From NCBI GenBank assembly GCA_951640165.1, contig OX621250.1, forward strand, positions 4,464,001-4,528,000: a DNA stretch of 64,000 nt, read 5' to 3'. The notes below the pieces were generated by a model. That model made no database searches. It worked only from the letters and a program-made list of their open reading frames with translations, and was not told the DNA's origin. The translations under genes were made by a program, and so were the position numbers. The first letter of the stretch is position 1. Every line of letters begins with the position of its first letter. Source of the stretch: Pseudoips prasinana (taxonomy: Eukaryota; Arthropoda; Insecta; Lepidoptera; Nolidae). Positions 54,501-60,064 of this stretch are shown in pieces.

Positions 54501-56024
54501 CCAGACGTAAGGCAATAAAACTTTTGGTACCTATAGCATTACACTTTTCATCGTTATTTAAGCTTTAGATAGCGCCATCTATAAATTTACGGTAGTACTA
54601 CGTCCTACGCAATGTCTCTTGCATGGTTAGGTCTCATATTATACTTACCGACCCGACTCAACTGTAAACGACATATTTTTTATCTGTAATATTATAAAGA
54701 AATAGTCTATCAAATTACAACAAGTATTTATACAATAAACAGGAAACAGAAACTTTTCTACGTATATTTGCAATTAAAATTAGTGGTAAGGAAGCCGATC
54801 AATACATTTATATTGGTACTGATATTTGTAGTTTAAAATTGAAATTAACAACAAAAGAATTAACATGTATGTGCATGTTGTTAATTTTCATGCGTAACAT
54901 ATTAATCGGAAATATATATTAAACAATTATGAAATATAATTGAGATAGAAAAACGTTGTGACAGAAGATGACGAGTTGTTTTGAATTTGGAGATAGGATT
55001 TTATAATTTTATGTGGTATATGAAAAATCTTTATCTAAATAGATATGTGAGTAGATTGAAATGGGAAAGAAATCGAATTCTTTGTTGGTCGGGTTGGCTT
55101 AAGTCGTTAACCAGTACTAAACTGAGTCGGGCCGGAATCGGTTAGTATAAACAAGGGCTGTTGCGATACAAGTTCAAGTTAATGCTAACAGATGTCACTT
55201 ACATAGATTAATGAACGGGTTGCTTGTTTTCCTTCAGTGTTACTACTGCGCCAAAAATAAATTGATTCAACTAATATGGAATGAAAAGTAATTATATTAA
55301 AATTGGTAGACATATATTATATTCACATATTATAATATTTAGTTACGGGGACTAATCACTACGAGGACTAGCCAACGTAAAGCGGGACGTAGTACAATAC
55401 TGTTTGTGCAAACCCAGGTTCACTCTCTATTCCCTAATATTTTACTCTGATTTAACTACTATCTGATAAGACCTGAAAGAGATCAAGCTCATGACTCACA
55501 GCTTAAAAATCTGTTTCCGTGTTCTTCTTGGCAGATAAAGTCCATGAACACTTTTTACTCGCTCGCCGAAGTAATAAGGTGTCGTTTTTTATCTTTCAAT
55601 ATTTCGTGCGAAAACTAAATTGACACACTAAAGATGCCCATTTAATTAAAACTATGTTATTAAGAAATGCAATGATATTATAATTAAGGCCGTAAGTGCG
55701 TAGAATTGGGGGGCATTATCTTTTTTATCCATCCTAATTGTTAAACGTAAGCGATAGATGGCGTGCATTTCAAAAACATATAATTAAATAGTGTTTTTTA
55801 TAATTATGAATATTATAGTGAATTGATAATTGCATAGAATCGGCGTCATTCTCTTACTTATGTTTTCTCATTGCTAAGCGGCAGCGATAGATGGCGTGCA
55901 TTTAAAAAGCAGTTTAATCGATATTTTTTTATAATTATGTCTTTCATTGTTTCAGATGACTAATATAGTAACTGTACCAATGGCCATTAATGGCTTGTTA
56001 CATCAAGACGCAGACGAAAAATAA
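39429..56024 (+). CDS. MBF2-like secreted protein, four exons (joined 39429-39531, 52201-52289, 53698-53883, 55956-56024)
   Basis: Joining four exons gives a 148-residue protein. All introns are GT-AG with good pyrimidine tracts, and phases match (1, 0, 0). Residues 1-17 (MMRSWLFLSLTVGVVWC) form a signal peptide. A short variable region follows, then VTVTAKAKPGYVISYLEVSG, GTLNFTLVHGQTGSTSMVFQ and LAYSYLVYGIKEKEY. That pattern (a YxISYLEV strand, a GxxG turn, then VxSxRSxxxxYxxxVYG) resembles the insect MBF2 family, a group of small, mostly secreted proteins named after a Bombyx transcription co-activator. Two N-glycosylation sequons occur (N85, N105). The function is not known from sequence. 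The 12.7-kb first intron is full of transposons. The family call is less certain than the gene structure. Confidence 0.78.
39586..40025. mobile_element. Two foldback MITE-H copies in tandem in intron 1
   Basis: Copy one is about 39586-39812, copy two 39815-40025. Both have inverted ends of the GGGGCTACCACTT / TTAGCCGGTAGCCCC type. Both have the central CACATGTGACGTCAT block in inverted orientation relative to each other. They begin about 54 bases after the exon 1 donor. Each can fold into a long hairpin. Confidence 0.72.
40027..40235 (+). repeat. SINE-A relic
   Basis: A head-like GACTGTCTCGTTGGTCTCGG and a body with TTCGGAGAGCACGTTAATAT and CCGGTCGTTTCGGAGACGGC flank diverged sequence. Confidence 0.45.
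40265..40451 (+). mobile_element. Non-autonomous Helitron (subfamily 2)
   Basis: It starts TCACATTATAAAGGCGAAAG and ends GGTAAAACCGTGCGGCACAG then CTAG. It lies in intron 1 of the MBF2-like gene. Confidence 0.78.
40460..40636 (+). repeat. SINE-D, 3'-truncated at the LTR element
   Basis: It has GGTTGACGTGGTTGGGAAAT, GTGTGCATGAACATGTCTGT and GGTTTCCATAGTACAAGCTC. It breaks off at the LTR that starts at 40637, and the missing end is not found beyond 45666. Confidence 0.55.
40637..40927 (-). repeat. 3' LTR (in - strand orientation)
   Basis: It is collinear with 45375-45666, and I count about four differences. It contains the small inverted repeat GCGATGCC...GGCATCGC just downstream of the TATA box. 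Confidence 0.85.
41478..41639. repeat. Tandem repeat, three 54-bp units
   Basis: The units start at 41478, 41532 and 41586, each with CACCACGTCTCGTCAGCGGC and CATGACCCTACGTGTAAC (first unit with two changes). A fourth starts at 41640 and diverges after CACCA. 54 is divisible by three, so a reading frame stays open across it; I do not regard that as coding. Confidence 0.9.
42530..42728 (-). other. Possible spliced exon inside the LTR element
   Basis: On the - strand an open 199-base segment lies between a good acceptor (TGCATTGTTTTCAG) and a good donor (GTAAGTAAAG). It contains two tandem ATGs and reads MMSHADDFDVVPIRVHQISK, NWTRITQAANEVIRSPQNGS and DFCISYTI. I do not recognise the protein. 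It could be a remnant of an element gene or a captured host exon, or chance. Confidence 0.3.
43017..43171 (-). repeat. SINE-E inside the LTR element
   Basis: On the - strand, ACGTGTGGCGCAGTGG...GGGTTCGATTCCCGC is followed by the SINE-E tail. It is collinear with 51141-51282. Confidence 0.7.
43172..44834. other. LTR-element interior, no intact gene
   Basis: About 44404-44240 on the - strand reads as an Arg/Asp/Ser-rich segment (SRSRRRDRPDSFESSRKLVR) similar in composition to the gag-like frame. A short - strand frame follows it (MPSKAQENLHRTLDSIMSKL). The rest shows no recognisable domain. Confidence 0.4.
44835..45251 (-). pseudogene. gag-like N-terminal frame of the LTR element
   Basis: From the Met at 45251 it reads MSNRERDYSVNRRDRYSPGH, SERRERSPDENFRLWLEMQA and MLTRLKALEDAS, then a basic/serine-rich tail. 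It is 138 residues and low in complexity. A charged start with a short helix suits a gag N-terminus, but there is no capsid domain or zinc knuckle. It lies about 120 bases after the - strand 5' LTR, as gag would. Confidence 0.45.
45375..45666 (-). repeat. 5' LTR (in - strand orientation)
   Basis: TATAAAAA lies at 45623-45630 on the - strand. It ends GGTCTCA at 45375. It is about 98-99 percent identical by eye to the partner LTR. Confidence 0.85.
45667..47004. other. Intron 1 sequence with SINE pieces
   Basis: About 45715-45890 is SINE-A-like (CCAGGGTCGATTCCC, CTTCGGAGAGCTCG). 46075-46260 is SINE-D on the - strand (GGAAACCAGATAACTGAT, CAGACATCTTCATGCACACA). 46261-47004 shows nothing I recognise. 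Confidence 0.45.
47005..47195 (+). mobile_element. LINE-A 3' end, 5'-truncated
   Basis: It runs from AATACAAGCTAGCTAAATAT through TTTACAAGCGCTTTTTTAAA to TCTACGTGAATAAAAGCC. It abuts repeat R1. Confidence 0.7.
47196..48195 (-). repeat. Dispersed repeat R1, fourth copy, split by LINE-A
   Basis: Left part 47196-47503, right part about 47900-48195, with a run of 14 or more C at about 47965-47979. Removing 47504-47900 joins TAATATCATTTT to TTTGGCTAAACTGAATAG, as in the uninterrupted copy at 20660. Confidence 0.75.
47504..47900 (-). mobile_element. LINE-A 3' end inserted in repeat R1
   Basis: It runs from its A/T-rich tail and CACGTAGACTTTAAAAAAGC to CCCCAACTGAGAAGACCCAG. It is truncated at the same region where the 61033 copy has its deletion junction. 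The flanking TTTT on both sides is too simple to be a convincing target duplication. Confidence 0.78.
48200..48500 (+). repeat. Dispersed repeat R3, second copy
   Basis: It is collinear with 34170-34480. The (CT)n run is about half as long. It lies directly beside repeat R1. Confidence 0.7.
48501..48934. other. No feature seen
   Basis: AT-rich intron sequence. TTCCCCCATCATC with TCGTTC occurs twice at about 48591 and 48620, a small local duplication. Confidence 0.35.
48963..49138. repeat. Minisatellite, four 44-bp units
   Basis: The units begin at 48963, 49007, 49051 and 49095 with ATTTTGTAATGACTCC and include AATGTTACATCAGAATAT. A fifth start at 49139 diverges at once. There are no unique spacers, so this is not a CRISPR array. 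Confidence 0.92.
49373..49545. repeat. Block shared with 19051-19225
   Basis: ATTCGCAATACACACTATAT through CAAATCATCCATTCCCGAT matches 19051-19225 in the same orientation with few changes. There it lies between the transposase start and the end of the decayed mariner; here it is alone. Confidence 0.75.
49938..50170 (+). repeat. SINE-D relative
   Basis: The head has GATCGTGGGTTCGAATCCCG. The tail has GGTTGCCATAGCACAGGCAC and CAGATGGCAGAGTG. Confidence 0.55.
50185..50845 (-). mobile_element. Cluster of Helitrons in tandem with a small inverted piece
   Basis: - strand copy 50185-50478 has lost its 5' end. It is joined to a 39-base inverted 5' end (50479-50517, starting TCTATACATATAATAAAATC). 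Then comes a complete - strand copy at 50523-50845. The three make a head-to-head junction at 50478. Confidence 0.78.
50846..51140. other. No feature seen
   Basis: Intron 1 sequence with no recognised element. Confidence 0.3.
51141..51282 (+). repeat. SINE-E, forward copy
   Basis: GCACGTGTGGCGCAACGGCT, a B-box-like GGGGTTCGAGTCCCG and the tail GTCTGGGTGTAATTTGTATC. The next SINE follows at once. Confidence 0.75.
51283..51525 (+). repeat. SINE-C, second copy
   Basis: TAGCCTAGTTGGTAGTGCTC, GGGTTCGAATCCCGGTAACT and GGTACCCATAGTACAAGCTT. It is close to 36466 and 61485. Confidence 0.78.
51694..51869 (-). mobile_element. Non-autonomous Helitron (subfamily 2)
   Basis: CTAGCTGTGCCCCGCGGTTT starts the + strand reading. 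The 5' end on the - strand is TCACACTAATATTATAAATG. Confidence 0.78.
52201..52289 (+). CDS. Exon 2 of the MBF2-like gene (residues 35-64)
   Basis: Acceptor CTTTTCTTGCAG and donor GTATGT. With the C carried over from exon 1 it reads HSLPMNGDSDRYRHRNNFDP then FFVTVTAKAK. It is in frame on both sides and too short to show as a stand-alone open frame. Confidence 0.75.
52330..52472 (+). mobile_element. MITE-G copy 4, in intron 2 close to the donor
   Basis: GTACAGACGCCAGCACATCA starts it, 40 bases after the exon 2 donor. The right arm is rearranged at its tip (GCATGTCGCCAGCACGATGT). Confidence 0.78.
52855..53120. mobile_element. Possible MITE in intron 2
   Basis: GACTGAAGTGAAACTTAGAT, ATACGAAACGTAAGTGG and, near the right end, TCTCAAGTAAAGCGTGCGTA form a noncoding block. 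TATTCGAAACGTATTTC gives a partial inverted match to the left part. Weak. Confidence 0.3.
53205..53650 (-). repeat. SINE-A in intron 2, ending 48 bases before exon 3
   Basis: On the - strand the head (GGTAGCATGTTTAACTGCAG, B-box-like GGTTCAAATCCCGGTT) lies at the right, and the body runs leftwards to CATTATTATGGATATAACTG. Confidence 0.72.
53698..53883 (+). CDS. Exon 3 of the MBF2-like gene (residues 65-126)
   Basis: Acceptor TTTAACTTCCAG, donor GTAATT, exactly 62 codons. It encodes the core of the domain (PGYVISYLEVSGTIDAGGTL to LVYGIKEKEYQK). Codon third positions are GC-rich (CTC, GTC, ACC), unlike the AT-rich surroundings, which supports real coding. Confidence 0.82.
53884..54374. other. 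Intron 3 sequence, no element recognised
   Basis: AT-rich. AGATAAGAT motifs near 53928 and 54045 form a small local duplication. Confidence 0.35.
54375..54587. repeat. Long hairpin: 102-bp inverted arms, 9-base loop
   Basis: Arms 54375-54476 and 54486-54587 are reverse complements except one position (AAAG/AACG region). The loop is ACCGTTAAT. The outer part TAGATGGCGCTATCT is itself near-palindromic. The outside flanks pair weakly a little further. It is probably a recent foldback MITE in intron 3; transcription of the intron would produce a long double-stranded RNA stem. Confidence 0.9.
54588..55685. other. Intron 3 sequence, no element recognised
   Basis: AT-rich noncoding DNA. No exon-like segment with matching splice phases was found between exons 3 and 4. 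Confidence 0.4.
55686..55940. repeat. Diverged tandem duplication before exon 4
   Basis: GCGATAGATGGCGTGCATTT occurs at 55751 and 55884, period 133. Each is preceded by a similar block (GTAGAATTGG / ATAGAATCGGCG) and followed by TTTTATAATTATG. It ends 15 bases before exon 4. Confidence 0.65.
55956..56024 (+). CDS. Exon 4 of the MBF2-like gene (residues 127-148, stop)
   Basis: Acceptor TTTCATTGTTTCAG, then MTNIVTVPMAINGLLHQDAD, EK and TAA. It is in phase 0 with exon 3. Confidence 0.75.
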   Translation: MTNIVTVPMAINGLLHQDADEK

Positions 56025-56101
56025 CTTTTATACTTACTTGTTTATTCGCAATTAGTTTGTCATATTTTATAAAATACCTACTTATGTGTTATATGTACTT
56101 T

Positions 56102-56107
56102 AATAAA
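56102..56107 (+). terminator. Poly(A) signal of the MBF2-like gene
   Basis: AATAAA lies 78 bases after the stop codon, the first such hexamer downstream. No other feature explains it. Confidence 0.55.
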
Positions 56108-56289
56108 TTAATCGACTCAATTAATCCTCCTGAATATTCAATCCAACTCAAGCTTGCAGCTCAATCCACTAAGACGAAGTAGTTTTACCTATATTTAGAG
56201 AAAGACGGTGAGTTTTTTTTTAAATTCACACTGAGGTATACCTCGGAGGAATAACAAGAAAGCAAAAAAAAGTAAAAAAAAAATGCAAG

Positions 56290-56618
56290 TTGTATCCATC
56301 ATTGTGAGGGACATGCCATAATCGCCACGCTTGGCAGATGGGTTGGCGATCGCAGTATGACGGTCATAGTGTACACACACGGCTACATATCAAGTTACAT
56401 ATTTCCAGTATAAGCTGATCTCGCGTTGTATAGGACTTCTTTAAGTATACCTCACTATTCACAAGACGTATTAGGTTAAGGACATGTTTATTGTATATTA
56501 TTTTATATACATACATAATAATCTTTATATAATGTTGAGAACCTCGTACACTATGTAAAAATAATAAAATATTCTCATATTCGACTGGGCTTTTATTTCT
56601 AATGCGGAATATAGAAAA
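56290..56618. other. Intergenic, partial SINE-B
   Basis: 56300-56370 matches SINE-B (GCCATAATCGCCACGCTTGG, GGGTTGGCGATCGCAG). 56384-56432 also matches 59498-59546 in inverted orientation (GTATAAGCTGATCTCGCGTT), a shared short repeat on both sides of the TIL gene. Confidence 0.5.
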
Positions 56619-56790
56619 CTAGCCGTGCCCCGCGTTTTGTGATGATGCCCCGATATTTCTTACTCTTTCACGCAAAAACTACCCAACGAATGTTGATGAA
56701 ACTTTGTAGTAATATAGCTTATACATCCGAATAACACATAGGCTATAATTTATAAATTTTAACGCGGGTTAAACCGCGTGGCACGTCTAG
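56619..56790. mobile_element. Helitron-like element with CTAG at both ends
   Basis: The left end CTAGCCGTGCCCCGCG and the right end CGCGTGGCACGTCTAG are both of the 3' type, in inverted orientation. The interior right part (AACACATAGGCTATAATTTA) belongs to subfamily 2. It looks like a chimera of two elements. Confidence 0.6.
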
Positions 56791-56888
56791 TACTTATATA
56801 TTTCTAATTAAGTACATACATATTATAGATAAATTAGGTACACTCACATACAGAACGAATAATCGTTTTATCACCAAAATAAAATTGG

Positions 56889-56963
56889 TCGTGGTGTAGA
56901 TCGAACCTACGACCTCTGGCTTAACAGTCAGGGTCTCAAACACTAGACCAACAGGTCAATAAT
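56889..56963 (-). repeat. SINE-F tRNA-like head
   Basis: On the - strand it reads GACCTGTTGGTCTAGTGTTT with a B-box-like GGTTCGATCTACACC. It resembles an intron-less tRNA only loosely; there is no clean acceptor stem. Confidence 0.6.
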
Positions 56964-57010
56964 GTATGCAACTAACGTTTATTTAAGAGAAGTTTTCATA
57001 ACAACTGAAC

Positions 57011-57067
57011 TCTTTACGGCGTTCCAGGAAATCATGGCTTTTGCAACTTCTAGGAACGCCGTAAAGA
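57011..57067. repeat. Short perfect hairpin
   Basis: TCTTTACGGCGTTCC (57011-57025) and its exact reverse complement (57053-57067) enclose 27 bases. It could be a minimal MITE or a bare inverted repeat. Confidence 0.7.
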
Positions 57068-57177
57068 CAACACACAGACATACACATTTTAACTTATACC
57101 TAAGATTACTTTTTGGGTCGAAATCTACGTCTCATATTTAATAGATATTTGTACTAAAATATAAATATGAGAGCATC

Positions 57178-57425
57178 TCAATCAATCAATCATGTCAGCT
57201 CAATAACGTCCACTGCTAGACAAAAGCCACCTCATAGAATGGGCGGATATGCCATAATCGCCACACTTTGCAGACGGGTTGGCGATCGCAGTTTGATGGT
57301 CATAGTTCACAGAAAAACGCTGCTGTCCGTTCTATTGTAGGTATTCCCTCGGGACGATTTCTACGCCCCCCACGGGATGAGAAGGGGTGATGATATTCTT
57401 CGCCATTCTAGCATCTATTTGGACA
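57178..57425 (-). repeat. SINE-B with an ATTG-repeat tail
   Basis: On the - strand the 3' end is TTTTGTCTAGCAGTGGACGT...GAGCTGACATGATTGATTGA. The tail type matches that of the intact RTE at 21800, whereas 34653 has the (ATG)n tail of the other RTE subfamily. Confidence 0.7.
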
Positions 57426-57469
57426 TCATTATCTACATATTCATATAAATGATGATGATAGTTAACGAC

Positions 57470-57598
57470 TATATATATGTAATATATACTAATAATACCT
57501 ACTACAAATATGTTCTGACTACTTACAAGCGCTTGTTGAAAGTCTACGTGGATTAAAACACATTTAATTTTATTTATTTATTATTTTATTTTACATCT
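57470..57598 (+). mobile_element. LINE-A 3' terminus next to the TIL gene 3' end
   Basis: It has ACTACAAATATGTTCTGACT, TTACAAGCGCTTGTTG and AAGTCTACGTGGATTAAAAC, then a TTTATTTATTTATT tail at 57567-57598. Confidence 0.68.
57572..57590 (-). terminator. AATAAA cluster downstream of the TIL gene
   Basis: The antisense of the LINE-A tail supplies several overlapping AATAAA hexamers 50-70 bases after the TIL stop codon. They are the nearest candidate poly(A) signals for that gene. Confidence 0.5.
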
Positions 57599-57640
57599 TA
57601 GGTTAGGTACACTATATTAAGATTACTTCGAATTAAAATT

Positions 57641-57870
57641 CTATACACGCAATAGCTTACTAATAAAATCAATTACTTTTTTATCAGTTATAGTAGAATT
57701 GCCACATTTGTTGGCACTGACGCAATCGCCTTCCGGCGAGCGAAGTAATCCTGGTGCGCATACGCATCCTCCGGTGCACTGTCGAGTACAGATGGGTAGA
57801 GGGTCATCGCAGGACGGTTCGCAGTTTGCGTTGCACACATCGTAAGCTTCATTCTCGTTGAAACATGTTT
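57641..57870 (-). CDS. Last exon of the TIL gene (domain 2 and stop)
   Basis: Acceptor ATTGTCTTTTTCTAG precedes AAACATG. 230 bases, entering in phase 1. Ten cysteines from CFNENE to KCGN. Confidence 0.85.
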
Positions 57871-59100
57871 CTAGAAAAAGACAATAAAACTTTACTACAT
57901 CATGGATAGTGTTCAGTTTATCACAAATATAATAGAAGGGAAGTTAGACGAAAGACGAAAGAGAGGAAGACCGAGAAGAAAGTTTACTGATCAACTTAAA
58001 GACACATTGCAAGTGGACAGTTATAAAGAAGTATAAGAGATGACTCTACAACAAAATAAATGGAAAATGCTACACAGACATGTGCTATGCATGTACTTAA
58101 ATTTTGGGTGGATGGGATGTATAGTGTTACAAGCTCACCAAAAAAAACTACAAGAAAGAAAGTTTATTATTTTAAATGGAAAACCAATGTTTTAGATATA
58201 AATATCTTTTGGTACTAAGAATAAATCAATGAATTTGAATTGAATTCTGGACACGTGCCCTGGGAGGACAATTGCCTGTCCTCCCGGGATACCGGCTCCA
58301 GCCAACCAGTACAACGCATTACGACTAAACGCCGACAGACATTACGCCGACCGACTGTACACCGACAAGACTTTAATTCGACTGTACTTTTCGCCGACAG
58401 TACACTATGCCGACAGTATTCATAATGATTGGTTTAGGTTAGGTTAGAATTGTGATCAAAACGCACGAGCTGAGCGAGTTAAGCGAGCATGCCGCGGCAG
58501 CGAAGTGCCAGAATCGAATCGGTCCTATATTACACTTGATAAAAGTTTCTCTCTGAGTATGAGTGAAGTGTTCTGTCGGCGAAAAGTACAGTCAAAGTAA
58601 AGTCTTGTCGGTGTACGGTCTGTCGGCGTAATGTCTGTCGGCGCAATATCTGTCGGCGTAATGTCTGCGTTTAGTCGTACACTCGGTACAAGAACTGCGC
58701 CACAAACAGATCGCTGTCTTCCGGAAGCATTTCTATGAGGAAATCCAAATAAAAAGTACAGACGCCCGCACGTCAAGCTAGCCCAATCTGTCAAATTTCC
58801 CCAGTTGAAAGTGAACCTTATGCTTAAGTGATAGAGTTGAAAATCTATAAAAGAAATTTGACAGATTGGGGTAGCTTGATGTGCTGGCGTCTGTACCTAC
58901 GGCAAGAACCTTACCGGGAGGACAGTTGTCTAACGTGACACATTTTCCACTCGTCGTATCCCTCACATAGCCAGCAGTACAGAAGCAGCCCATGCTGCAA
59001 GCGAGGCCGCAGACTATAGGCTCCGGTTGGGCGCAGGTCGGCGCACAAGCAGTTCCACAAGACAGAAACTCTTCATTTGGTCCGCAGATTTGATCCTTGC
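57641..59100 (-). CDS. TIL-domain protease inhibitor, 3' part (exons 58915-59100 and 57641-57870)
   Basis: Two exons on the - strand join in phase 1 and encode two trypsin-inhibitor-like (TIL) domains of about 60 residues, each with the full ten cysteines that make five disulfides. Such proteins are secreted and block serine proteases. Domain 1: KDQICGPNEEFLSCGTACAP to CVTLDNCPPG. Domain 2: TCFNENEAYDVCNANCEPSC to CVSANKCGN. A 17-residue tail (TDKKVIDFISKLLRV) precedes the stop at 57641. The acceptor of the first exon (TTTTGTTTCTCAG) shows that exons upstream of 59100 are missing, including the signal peptide; I could not find them before 64000. Reactive-site specificity cannot be told from sequence. 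Confidence 0.82.
57905..58095 (+). mobile_element. LINE C-terminal fragment in the TIL intron
   Basis: The + strand translation reads IEGKLDERRKRGRPRRKFTD, QLKDTLQVDSYKEV then a stop, then MTLQQNKWKMLHRHV. The ERRKRGRPR...DQ pattern is seen at the C-terminus of several LINE RT proteins. It is antisense to the TIL gene. Confidence 0.5.
58318..58682. mobile_element. Foldback element in the TIL intron with unequal arms
   Basis: Left arm about 58320-58410 (ACGACTAAACGCCGACAGAC, CACCGACAAGACTTTAATTC) and right arm about 58570-58680 are inverted copies. The right arm has about two extra copies of a TCTGTCGGCGTAATG unit. Between the arms lies GGTTTAGGTTAGGTTAG. Confidence 0.72.
58756..58896 (+). 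mobile_element. MITE-G copy 5, 18 bases from a TIL splice donor
   Basis: GTAC at both ends (58756 and 58893). The arms are nearly complete and this is the best preserved copy. In the direction of TIL transcription it starts at intron position 19. Confidence 0.85.
58915..59100 (-). CDS. Upstream exon of the TIL gene (domain 1)
   Basis: 186 bases, phase 1 at both ends, so it can be gained or lost without breaking the frame. Acceptor TGTTTCTCAG, donor GTAAGG. Ten cysteines. A preceding G completes the first codon. Confidence 0.85.
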
Positions 59101-59102
59101 CT

Positions 59103-60064
59103 GAGAAACAGAATCTTTCGTGATTCTTCGTGAGAATAATACAGTTTTGTTTTCTTTTTTTTTTAACAAAACGCCTTTAACAGTCAATGTTATATTGTAT
59201 ATATCATATTGTATTGTGTATGTATAGTATATCTAACAACTAGACCCATAGTAACAAAAACCACACGTACAGTCAAATAACACAAATGTCAAAATTTTGT
59301 AGGTAGATGTAAAGGCCAGTGAAAAAATAACGAAAATAAATAGACGCATTATCTCCTTGTTCTTTGTTTTCGAGTACCTAGTCTTCTGATAGTAAGATTT
59401 ATATTTTCTCTGCCAAAATTCCCCAGGTCTGACAACATTGATTAAAGCCTCGGCGACAGACGGCTAGATATCAAGCTATACATATTCACAAACAACGCGA
59501 GATCAGCTTATACTGTAAATTAATAGTTTGATGTGTAGCCGTATGTATAACACCCGAAAGGAGCTGAAACTGGACTGCTGTAGATGTTTTGTGATGTAGG
59601 AAATTTACCCCTTATGATCACATTTTCTTTGGATCTGCTAACTTGGTTGCGTGGTGCGTCGTCAGTTAAGGACTGACTGTCCTTAACTGACCACGGACCA
59701 CGTCAACCATGGCAAATTATGTCCTTGAGGCAACATTATTTTGGCGGGACGCATTGTAAATACACACATTGCAAAGACATCACGATAATTTTGTTCGCCA
59801 CTTTTATTTATAGTCTGGTTTCTTCGTATAATATTAGCCAAAGACCGTGAGTACAAGTAGCGTAAAAATTAACTGTGTTTTAGTTCATTTTTCTTCGTTA
59901 ACCTCAATACGCGGTGATACCAACCATGGCGTGTTGGCAAAAAACTAGTTGGTTACAGATGATCGTTTAAATAAGTAATATGCGTCAAGAATATATCAAG
60001 AAAAAGCAACCTCCAATCTTAACAAAACTCTATAATTTAGGTTAATTTTGCATTGCTGTATTGT
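59103..60064. other. Upstream intron of the TIL gene, no exon found
   Basis: AT-rich. It contains the short repeat at 59455-59546 (foldback, also at 56384) and the hairpin at 59650-59702. No cysteine-rich or signal-peptide exon on the - strand was recognised. Confidence 0.4.
59650..59702. repeat. 23-bp-stem hairpin with 7-base loop
   Basis: CGTGGTGCGTCGTCAGTTAA plus GGA pairs with 59680-59702 with two mismatches. The inner 12 bp (GTCAGTTAAGGA) are perfect. The stem is short for a typical pre-miRNA. Confidence 0.7.

Noticed and set aside
58778..58993. 71-residue - strand frame starting MGCFCTAGYV
   Set aside because: The first third is the real TIL exon, but the rest reads through the splice donor into MITE-G; the spliced model is better.
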